A DNA stretch of 64,000 nucleotides. Source: Clitopilus passeckerianus. Its lineage: Eukaryota; Basidiomycota; Agaricomycetes; Agaricales; Entolomataceae. The stretch covers positions 2,418,001-2,482,000 of the forward strand of contig CALYLX010000126.1 in assembly GCA_944990035.1 (NCBI GenBank), in the 5' to 3' direction. Shown here in pieces: positions 16,522 to 25,900 of the stretch. A program made the position numbers and the translations under genes. The number at the start of each line of letters is the position of its first letter. Positions within the stretch are counted from its first letter, which is position 1. The notes under the pieces are model-generated. The model was given only the letters and a program-made list of their open reading frames with translations, did not search any database and was not told the origin of the DNA.

Positions 16522-19500
16522 ATGCCCTCTAAATGGCCCACCCCGTCGGAGGTTCGATGAACCCTATACTAGCACCTCAGGAGCAAAGTTTTCGGGCAAA
16601 GCTTCGTGACTTGGTCAAGATTGCACCAAGAAAGCACGAGGCATGTCTATCCATTTCATTTCTCATCTTACCCGATATTGACGCTCAATACAGGTCAGCG
16701 CTCCACGCGCAGTGGCTGCCCCCTCCAAAACTGAGTATGCCTTAGAGGCAACGAAGAGAACCCTTGAAATCGCGAAAGCTGTCGCCGCTTTGGCTCCCAT
16801 ACCTCTTATCAAGGAAGCAATTGAACTTGGAATATCCATTGTTAATCTCTGTGAGGTGAGGAAATTCTCCACTTTGTGCGCGCTTTCATCCTGATCAGCG
16901 TTAGACGGTCCATGAAGTCAAAGAGAGGAGTACAGAATTAATGGACCGTATTTCGGGCTTCCTCTTGGTGATTGCACATGCAGCTCAAGATAGCCAACGG
17001 AATTCCACTCCTCTCCCCGAACCTCTGATTAATGACCTACATCAACTCAAAGAGTAAGATGATATTGTTTACGAACCAGCAATCTCGCTCACCACTGCGA
17101 CTAGATGCTTCACGTCAATACTGGGGAAACTCCGTGAGATATGCTCGCAAGGAAGAGGTTCCCTGGTACTCCTGCCCCAAGCTAGCCTGAGGGCGATCGA
17201 CGAATGTACGACTATGCTGCAGGATGGCATTTGTCGATTTGAGGTAATGAAGCTTTCTTCGTTTCTTTTGTTGGTCACTCCAACTCACTCTCATTTGTGC
17301 GTAAGATACTTCGTGCCCTTCATACTGCCCAGGACTTGAACAGCATTCAAAATTTGCTCGAAAAACATCACAACACGACGGATGGTATGGCCGATGATGT
17401 CAAGATCATGAAACACGGCCTTTCGGAAGTTCAGCGCTCGGTCGACGGACTCCGCTTATTACTGGATAGGAAGACACTTCACGAGACCAACGTACCTATT
17501 GTCAAGGCTCCCCGAGTGCCCAGGAAGTTCGTGGGAAGAGATGCGTTCATAAACAGGGTAGTCACCCAAGTCACATCCGAAGACGTGTCTTCCTGTCGAC
17601 TCTGTATCCTCGGGCCTGGCGGGATGGGCAAGACGTCGACGGCCGCTGCAATCCTTGGCCACCCAGAAATTAAGAAGAGGTTTTTGGCGCAAAATCGACA
17701 TTGGGCCTCGTGTATAACAGCGACGTCACCTTCAGCTTTCGTATCTCTTCTTGCCCTATCCTTCGGTCTAAAGGGACAAGCAGGCGAGCTCTTGCAAGGC
17801 ATTGTGAAGGTTCTAGAGGATGCGCTTGAGCCCCATCTTCTGGTGCTGGACAGCTTCGAGACCGCTTGGCATCCTGTCGAGGGTGAACAACGGTCCATTC
17901 GAGACATTCTCGACGTTCTTGATTCCATTGATAATGTTGCTATATTGGTGACAATGAGATCAGAACTCCCGCCACTTCATCACTGGACGGCTGAGGTGTT
18001 GCCAGCCCTTCGGATAGAGGAGTCTCGTCAGATCTATGACTCAATCAACCCGGACGCGTTTTCAGCAGAGTCCGGGATGAATTCTTCCTCTGAGGAGGAA
18101 CTTGACCGCTTATTAACAACTCTTGGCCACCTACCGTACACCGTCGTACTAATGGCAACGAGAGCCAAGGCTTCTATGTCCTCCCCAAAACAACTACTCG
18201 CTGAATGGCAAGAATTAGGTCCAACTATGCTTTCCACTCCCGAAGCTGGTATGGATTATTCTATCCGGCTTTCAGTCGAGAGCAGTTTCGTGACTGATTG
18301 CTCTGGCGCGGTCCATTTGCTACAGGTCTTGTCGATGCTGCCGGGGGGAGTAGACCGTAACGACCTGTCCATCTATATCGATCGAGGATGGCACTCGGAA
18401 GCGCTCGATACGCTGCGGAATGCTGCTCTAGTACAGACCAGCAGTTACCTCGTGGATGGCGTGAGGCGATACCACCTGTTCGTCCTTCCAGTGGTTCAAT
18501 CGTATATGAACCAGGTCAGTGCGGATCGGATACCTCCTACGGTTCGTGGAAAGACGGTCTCTGCTTGTCATCGATTCCTGGATTCACACAAGGCCGCGAT
18601 TGAGTCACCAGATCATCCAGGATTCAAGAGAGCGTTTGCAGCATTTGAGTCTCAGGAGATCAACCTGCATGCCTTGATCACCCCTGGGGTTCGAAATGCA
18701 TTAACTAGCCTTAACGAGTCCGACCGGTATTCTGCCATACCTCATTTCCCACCGGCAACATCCCGTGACCTTCCTTCTCTCCTCTCTTACATTTGGTATC
18801 TCTGCTGGTCGAAACCTGAGTCCAGAACTATCAAAGACGTGTTGTTGCTCGCACAAAACGCGAATGGCATACGTCATGAAGCTGAAATCACCTTCTCAGC
18901 GAATCGTCTTCTCGGCCTGCCTATGAAGAGGCATTTGAACCTCATGAAGACCTGCAAACTATTCGAATCGTTAGGGGATTGGAACAAGGCGTTACTAGCG
19001 GAGTGTTTGGGGATGTACTGCCTTGAGCTGTACATGGATAGCATTGGGAGGGAAGAGGAACCGCCGGAGAGTATATCCGAGGAGGTGGGGAGGTTGAAGG
19101 AGAGACGGAAGGCGCTCGTTATTCCGGCAAGCTCGAGCAAGAGTGATGAGATCCATGCAGCGGCCTTACTTTATGGGAACCAAGTTAAACTCGGCAACCC
19201 AGATAAGATACTCCTGGCTCTGCGAGCAATCCAGGAAGCCAAACACATATACGAGCAGCTCGGGAAACGTTTCTCTGTCGCCGAATGTGCATTTTGGCTC
19301 GCTAGAGGGAACCTGCGTGTGCGTCGTTACATAGAGGCGTTGTCTCTGATTGAGGAGGCGCTGGAGGGGTATAGAACGTCGGCCTTCGGAGAGGCGGGAC
19401 ACGTGGCACAAATTGCTGCGTCGTATCTCATCAAAGCACGAGTACTGAAAGGGCTAGGAAGGTGGGACGAGGTTGGGATGGGTTTCATTGAAGAATGTTT

Positions 19501-19792
19501 GGAGTTGAGCTTGAAGGTGTATAGGGAGGTGTTGGGCTACGAACTACCGATTGCGTTTGTCCTGGACGAGCTTGGAGAGGTGTATGTCAGGAGGCAGGCA
19601 TGGAGAGAGGCGAGAGTGGTGTATTCTGAGGCGATCAAGAGAGGCGAAATGGGAATGGGGGGGTCTAGCAAGGGTGGTGATCTACGGAAGATCGTGCTTG
19701 GGAGGTGGAAGAGGAATCTGGTGTACGTCGAGGGGAAGGAGATGGGGTTAGAAGATGGTGGGAGCGCTTTCGAGGAGCCGCTGAGGTTCTAA
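16522..19792 (+). CDS. NLR-like STAND NTPase A: MLKL/HeLo-like bundle + NB-ARC + TPR-like repeats
   Basis: Exons 2-5 are firm (16694-16855, 16905-17053, 17105-17243, 17306-19792). The first exon is less sure: 16522-16551 (MPSKWPTPSE) fits in phase, but a start at 16533 with a GC-AG intron is also possible. Total about 988 residues. The N-terminal part (about 25-160) is helical (EYALEATKRTLEIAKAV, LAPIPLIKEAIELGISIV) and resembles the N-terminal bundle of MLKL and fungal HeLo domains. The NTPase follows: VGRDAF, P-loop LGPGGMGKTST (about residue 262), Walker B LLVLDSFETAW, sensor ILVTMRSELPPL, GHLPYTVVLMATRAKA in the place of GLPL, and the winged-helix segment VLSMLPGGVDRNDLSIYID. The last third holds TPR-like helical pairs. 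Such fungal NLRs are thought to sense non-self and trigger cell death; that role is inferred. Confidence 0.85.
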
Positions 19793-20161
19793 GTTATTTG
19801 GAACGGAGGACCAAGTTGAAGTCTACTGTAATGGTGGTGAGGATCCCAACTAGGATACTAAACATCTATATTTTAATAATGGTGTCCACTAGGAATTTAT
19901 TGGCTTTCGAGGGAAGATATCAAGCGCCTCTGTAATGTACCAGTTATCGTTCCACATTCTGGTGTATGGGTGAATTCTCGATACAGGGTTCAAATCCTGA
20001 CTGTGACATGCATCTTCAAATTCTTAGGTGAAATTTTGTCCATTTCCTCTGGCTAAGGCGAGTAAGGCTCAGGCTCTGTACAAAATCATCTTGTGCTTGT
20101 GCCCTAGCACTTTTTCCCCTCCCTTCATATCGCACGAACAACTTCATTCACTGGAAGGCAG

Positions 20162-20263
20162 CGTGCTGTAGTGTAGTGGTTATCACTCGAGATTCTGACA
20201 ACAGTGGGATGTTTATCAGTGTTGTGAGTTCTCGAAACCCAGGTTCGAATCCTGGCAGGGCCT
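20162..20263 (+). pseudogene. Intron-containing tRNA-Gln(CTG) gene or recent tRNA pseudogene
   Basis: The D-arm and A-box segment TAGTGTAGTGGTTATCACT matches yeast tRNA-Gln(CUG) as I recall it. The anticodon arm is CGAGA-TTCTGA-[intron]-T-TCTCG, with anticodon CTG at 20195-20197 and a 30-base intron (20199-20228) starting after position 37, the normal place. The intron can fold on itself (CAACA with TGTTG). The T-arm CCAGG-TTCGAAT-CCTGG is perfect. The acceptor stem CGTGCTG against CAGGGCC has two mismatches (first and fourth pairs), so function is doubtful. Confidence 0.6.
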
Positions 20264-20501
20264 TCCAATTTGCGAAGTAGAATGCTCTTTTGTTCGGAAA
20301 GAAATTACCACTGCCACAACGAGACATCTCGACAATGCAAATCCGAGTATTCCAACCCTGGAAGGGCCTTCCCCCGGGCCCTTGCAACCGCCTTTTATTT
20401 TATCAGCTCCCCGGCAAATCGAACACATCAAGCGGGTACGGCCTGCGTTATACCGACTGATCGGGACGTCGAGTTTTTCCCCGACCACGATCGATTGTCG
20501 T

Positions 20502-20597
20502 GGCCTTGTGGTGTAGTGTCTATCACTCGAGATTACAGTAGTAAACTACTTGTGATCTTTTGTTCTCGAAACCCAGGTTCGAATCCTGGTAGGGCCT
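20502..20597 (+). pseudogene. tRNA-Gln-like pseudogene with altered anticodon loop
   Basis: The acceptor stem GGCCTTG pairs with TAGGGCC (two wobbles), the anticodon stem CGAGA/TCTCG and the T-arm are intact, and a B-box GGTTCGAATCC is present. The D-loop has lost its GG (GTGTCTA). The loop reads TTACAG where the other copies read TTCTGA, so the anticodon is no longer CTG. An intron of about 24 bases would follow. Confidence 0.6.
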
Positions 20598-20785
20598 TAT
20601 TCACGGTATTCAAGCATTTTTAACAACGTCTTCACGCTGAGATTTTAGAAACCTCTTGATGGGGTTGGAACTTTCATTTCTACATAAAGAGCCTCTGATC
20701 GCCCGTAGGGGCCATCTGGGCATTTCTAGGACAAATGTTTTTTTTCGTGATGCAAGTTCACCGTGCTAGAAGCGTTGACTGTATC

Positions 20786-20852
20786 GACTCAATAGCCCGG
20801 GCCCAGTAAGATCCACGCTTAAGTGGTCTAGGTTCGTATTCTGGAAGAGTCA
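20786..20852 (+). pseudogene. Second tRNA-like family, copy 1 (isotype unknown)
   Basis: It begins GACTCAA and ends AAGAGTC plus A, so five acceptor pairs remain. A B-box-like GGTTCGTATTC is present, but the D and anticodon arms do not fold. It shares GATCCACG and the acceptor end with the copy at 22115. Confidence 0.45.
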
Positions 20853-21066
20853 TAACCTCCGACGCTGATAATTTACTTTTGTCGGGTTGGGGTACGCTCC
20901 GAGCATATGTTCCAGATTTTACGACGGTTATGTGTTGCTCATTAGATTGAGATTAAATATCGACTCTGAGGCTCCCAACAAAATACTCGATCAACTATCT
21001 CGCTCAGATTTTGTTGTGTCGCATGCATTGATCATCCCCACAGGCAGGTGAGTAGTTGACAATGAT

Positions 21067-21100
21067 GGCCTCGTTGTGTAGTGGTTATCACTCGAGATAT
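21067..21100 (+). pseudogene. tRNA-Gln-like 5' fragment
   Basis: The acceptor 5' strand GGCCTCG, the D-arm GTGTAGTGGTTATCACT and the start of the anticodon stem CGAGA are present; the sequence then diverges with no 3' half nearby. Confidence 0.5.
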
Positions 21101-21497
21101 GTATACAAGTGTTAACGTCGATCGCGTATGTTGGCACATTAACTATAGTTGGGGGTTTCTGTTCTGGTGAGATCAGAAAATTAATTAATTAATTCGACCG
21201 ACAGGGAGAGAAGGAAGAGTTAGTACATCAAGCATGGGTTATGTATCTTCGTAGCTAACATGTCAGTAGCGTATCCCAGAGGGATTTGCACGATCTAGTC
21301 AACCAGGGGGCCACGGAGACGCGTCGAGCGTTTGGCAAACTAATGTTCACCGAGGCCCATGATTACATCCGGTTTTGGGTTTCTTGGCTCGTTTCTGCGG
21401 CCTCCGCGTTGGATATAAGTGCAAGAAAGGTACTAACTATACAATAGATATGTTCTAGACATGTTTTGCTCTGATTCAACGGTGCACTTTTTTCTGG

Positions 21498-21514
21498 AGC
21501 GCGCGAAGCGCGCT
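21498..21514. repeat. Perfect GC-rich inverted repeat
   Basis: AGCGCGC, a GAA loop and GCGCGCT form a perfect 7 bp hairpin in the tRNA-rich zone. Role unknown. Confidence 0.5.
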
Positions 21515-21949
21515 GACTTTACACTGGCACAAGCGACTCAAGATTGACCGCAGCAGAATACCTCTCGAGGAGAAACGCATGGCATGAAGATAATATCTCT
21601 GAAACGGCTACTAATGGCCCGTTCTGAAGTGGAACACGAGCTGCAATTCTTGGGAAACGCGCGTCTTTCGCAGACTGGCAACGAAATAGGTTATTTATGG
21701 ATAAAAAGGGCGCTTCTGGGCCTCAAATCCTCTCAGGTAGGCATATATGGTGTATTTAAACATAGTACGGGGTATACAACAGTGCAGGCGCTGTTTAACA
21801 GTCAAAATTTGGCGAGCCAATGCTGCCGTGCATTGAAAGCGGGAGGACTTAAGCTTACGTAAGTAAGGACTTAAGGATACCCAAAAGAGTAAGTAGACTT
21901 AAATTAATAATTAAGTCTCGCGGGCCCCCAGCCATAGTTAATCCGCCAT

Positions 21950-21993
21950 CGAGAACAGTTCTCGATGCCCGGGTTCGATTCCTGGCAAGGTCG
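21950..21993 (+). pseudogene. tRNA-Gln-like 3' fragment
   Basis: It holds CGAGA-ACAGT-TCTCG, a T-arm CCGGG-TTCGATT-CCTGG with one wobble pair, and an acceptor end CAAGGTC. The upstream half is missing. Confidence 0.5.
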
Positions 21994-22114
21994 TTTGGTC
22001 TGTCCACCCATTTTTCCTTGAGCTTTCTCTGGATGGTTCTTTCGGGAAGAATTCTACCTAGCACTGCGGAACGCTTTCTGGTTTAAAACGCTCGACGGGC
22101 TGGACGGGTTTGTT

Positions 22115-22188
22115 GACTCTTTAGTTCAATGGGATCCACGTATTAATTCAAAATGGTAGCGGGATAGGTTCGAATCCTGGAAGAGTCA
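22115..22188 (+). pseudogene. Second tRNA-like family, copy 2 (isotype unknown)
   Basis: This copy has normal tRNA length (74 bases). GACTCTT pairs perfectly with AAGAGTC followed by A, and a B-box GGTTCGAATCC is present. The D-arm and anticodon arm do not fold convincingly and the T-stem has a mismatch, so it is probably decayed. Confidence 0.5.
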
Positions 22189-22381
22189 TTACTTCAACCT
22201 GAGAAGCCTCTAGTAATTTACTTTTATCGGGTTGAGGTTTATCTCGACATGGGCTCTCTGTTCTTGGGGTTCTCGACGAAATCCTGACAAACTATCCTTG
22301 AACTATCCGGCTTTTGATCCAGCTCAGATTTCTTGCTTTGATCGACTCCCCTCAATGGACTGATGAATAAATGATGAAAAC

Positions 22382-22466
22382 GGCTCTGTAGTGTAGTGGT
22401 TATCACTCGAGATTCTGATATAAAATCCAACGATCCACAACCCAGGTTCGAATCCCGGCAGGGCCT
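22382..22466 (+). pseudogene. tRNA-Gln(CTG)-like pseudogene
   Basis: This copy has the best acceptor stem of the set (GGCTCTG with CAGGGCC, one wobble), an intact D-arm and the loop TTCTGAT with anticodon CTG at 22415-22417. The 3' anticodon stem TCTCG is absent, replaced by unrelated sequence, and the T-stem has one mismatch. Confidence 0.55.
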
Positions 22467-22963
22467 TGAACCGGTGGGATTGTGAATATCGAACTTTTTA
22501 TTGATACCAACCACACCATCATTCGGCCCTTCAACGACGTGTGGAGTAAAATTCATTAAAAGCGTGGACATCCGTCACCGGGACGGATGGCATGTGGATA
22601 TGTGGGGGCATATGACCTTGGGGTTGGGACTACGAGTCGGAGTGTATGCTATCCCATCGAGAATTCCTTGGACGGGAAGATAGGCTATCGTGGATGACTC
22701 GGACCGGAGATAGTGATGAGTCAGCGAACGTGTGTGGACTGAAAGTGTTCAAACTCTCTAAACTATTCAAACTCTCTCAAGTGTTGTTCATTTGTAGATA
22801 GACGCATTATGACGTAGTAATTAGTTGCAGTAAATTGTTTGAAATTGAGAATGGAAATGGACGCACGTGTCGGATCATAATAGGCTTATGATCCGGTGTT
22901 ACCATTTCTGTGCAAGTGAAGTGTAAAATATCAACTCACTCAACCTCCCCACACTCTTCTCTA

Positions 22964-25900
22964 ATGTTATCGTTCAATTTCTCCTCGTCATCTATATCAT
23001 CCGTCTCTTCACTACCTTCACCGCCACCGACATCGTCAGGAGGAAAGAAGACTCACGCGTTCTTCTCAAGTCCATGGCCATCTTCATCATCCACACCAAC
23101 TCCACCACCACACCCAGTTGAAGAGAAGAAGACACTAGATTCAAAGACCTCAATATTCTTCCAATCCAATACACCCACACCTCCACCCCCAGCTACACCT
23201 CCTCCGCCAGTAGAAGTGAAAACACCAACACCGACACCGCTCACGCCTAGACCAGTGTACCACCTCTCATCCCAGCCTACACCTGCTGATATTCTCTCGC
23301 CTCTGCCGACTGCACCCGCACCCGCGCACGAGGAACCGAGAGAAGGCACGATCATATCGACGGACTCTTTATGGCCACCGCCCATGACTGCCAGTGCTAA
23401 CCACCAAGAGCGAACGCACACAGCTAGGGATGAAAGACACCTCTACCACCCCCACCCACACCAACACATCCAACGCCCCAAAAGCCCACTTCATCAACAC
23501 CATTTCCCCTCGCCTAGTGGTAGTAATTCGCCTCCGGGGGAGGAGGAGCCACTTTATAATCCACATCACCATCAGCCTGTGCATCAGCAGGCCAGCCGTC
23601 ATCCGGAGCCGTACTCGAATTCTCCACATGTCCATCTGCACTCCTCAACCTCGCATGCGCATTCCCCAGGCCATCACGCGAACCATACGAAGAAACCCCC
23701 AAATACAACCCTCAAATTAATCTCCCCCCTCGGCCACGGCGCCTTCTCCAGCGTATGGCTCGCAGAGGACCTCTCCCCCCTCCCTCTCGTCTTGCGTTCT
23801 CGTCGATCACTACGTGACCTCCGGCGGAAGGCTTCCTTGAAAATTCGACCCAGCGCGAGTGCCAGTTCGAGTGGTGGGAGGTCGAAGTCGAGGCCTAGGA
23901 CTAGGAAGGAAGGGAAAGATGGCAAAGATGATTCCGACATGGCACTCTCGGCCTTGAACAAGTCGTTCTCGCTGAGCCGTGTGGATTCGTTGAAGAGGTT
24001 GAGGGATAGGGTGCCGGGTGTTAGACCGATTGTGGATGTTAGGGAGGTGTTTGGGTGTTCTCCTGCTTCCCCACCACCTCCTCTCCCAGTACTGATTCCT
24101 GGCTCGATTGAACATACGAAGAGCCTGCCGAATCCACATTCGCCAACTCTACCCCCTCAAGCAGAGAAAGATGGGCAAGGGGAAGATCCAGCCCTATCAC
24201 GAGCATCATCTGTATCATCCACCGCGTCTGCGTCTACGACTTCGTCGAGGAACTCGCTGGCTTCGTCTTTGTCTTCGTTCAATTCTGGCCATTCGGTTAC
24301 GACTGCCGAGACGGCTTATAGCACGATCCCTATGCCTGTGATCAAAATCGAGGGCGAAAAGGGAGGGTTGGACGTTCCGGACTCGTTGAGACCAGGAGGC
24401 GCGAGGAGGGGAAGCACCACTAGTGGGAGGAGGAAGGAGTTGAGGATATTCGTCGAAGAACCCCAAAGCGAAACCTTGTCCCTATCCCTCCCCGACCCAT
24501 CAAGTCGACAAAGAAGGGGGTCTACCTCTTCTTGTTCCTCAGCCCGATCTAGTACACTGTCGAGTACGGGATCAGGAAGTCGGACGCCGAGAGGGGGGAG
24601 GCTTGTTGCGGTTAAGATGACTGTGAGGAGTGCGGCATATTTGGGTGGTGGAGCGGATGAGGAGAGGGAGAGGGAGAGGACGAGGGTTGCTTTTGTTAGG
24701 GAGGTTGAGGTGTTGAGGGTGAGTATGGTTTTCTTGCTGTTATTTTTTTTTTCTTGGTCTTCTTGTGTTTTCTTGGGAGGAGATGAGGTCTTCGTTTGGA
24801 TTATGTTATTCTGCTTCATTCTTCGTTTTTGGTGGTTAGAGGGATGTTGTGGCGCGGGTGGTGGAAAAAGAGCAGAAGGAGATGGGAGACACGAGAAACA
24901 ACGAAGGAAGGAGGAATAGGAGGTTGTTGAGGTGGCAAACGTTACGCGTTACACAGGGAGGAATAGGGGGCCGAGCCCACGAAAACCCAAGGGGACGGAA
25001 GCGAGACGGCACGAGTAACGAGATTTACGGCACGCAGATAACTCGCATCGCCTCACCAGACCTCGGTCGAGGACGAGGACTCGGCATAGCACCAAGACTT
25101 GCTCTTCTTCGACCGCCGTGACCATAGCTTCGAAGCATCATCCTCGGCATGCCCGTCCCTATTATGAGCAGTCAATTTATAATCTGGATCCGATGTCAAC
25201 AGGATGAAGGATGGGGAGGAGGAATCTGCGTACCTTTATCCCGCCACCGCTAGAGGTCATGACTTTCGGTCAAGGACTCGGGATAGCATTAGGATTTCCT
25301 CTCCTTTCTTCGTCGCCAAGTTTAACCCTTCCTCCCTCCCTCGTTCGAGCTCAATTACCCCTCTTATCCCACGCCTTTCTTCACTACGTCCACAGCTGCA
25401 TTCCCAGCATACCTGCTATGAGGAGTCAAATTACACGGTATGGATCCTACGTCGTTCAGACGAAGAGGACGATCTGCACACCTTTATATCCGTCCAACGC
25501 TTGGGGATGAGGTCCAAGTTCTCGACTCTTTGTATCTGCTTTGTCTTCCCCGCCCGAAAACGAAAGAGTCGGGTGCCACTTTCCATCCATCCATCTTATA
25601 TATGGCCTATCCCTGCCCACTCTCCGCCTAATGGGATGCCGAATGCCTCCTACTCAGATCCCTGCAAATCCTCATACCTCGAGCCTCGAGCCTCAACATA
25701 AACCTAAACCCCACCCTGCCCTCCTCGATTGCCTCCTACAAAACCTTTCGCTTGCTGCACATGTTAGTTTCAAATTTCAGATCTGGGGAGAGGGAGGAGA
25801 GAGGAAAGGAAGAGGTCGTGTGCCACCTCCCATCCATTATATATACCTCCTGCCCAGTACGATGCCGAACGCCTCCCCGTCCAGAACCCCCCTGCAAATC

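Larger units (their letters stand above)
19793..22963. other. 3.2 kb non-coding zone of decayed tRNA-like sequences
   Basis: No supported protein gene lies here. The zone holds at least five copies or fragments related to tRNA-Gln(CTG) and two copies of a second tRNA-like family, listed separately. A further 3' half lies near 19960-20015, with a T-arm-like AGGGTTCAAATCCT, and a fragment of an acceptor and T-arm end near 20350-20375. The spacer sequence ATTTACTTTTGTCGGGTTG near 20867 recurs with changes near 22209. The kinase promoter must lie at the right end. Confidence 0.6.
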
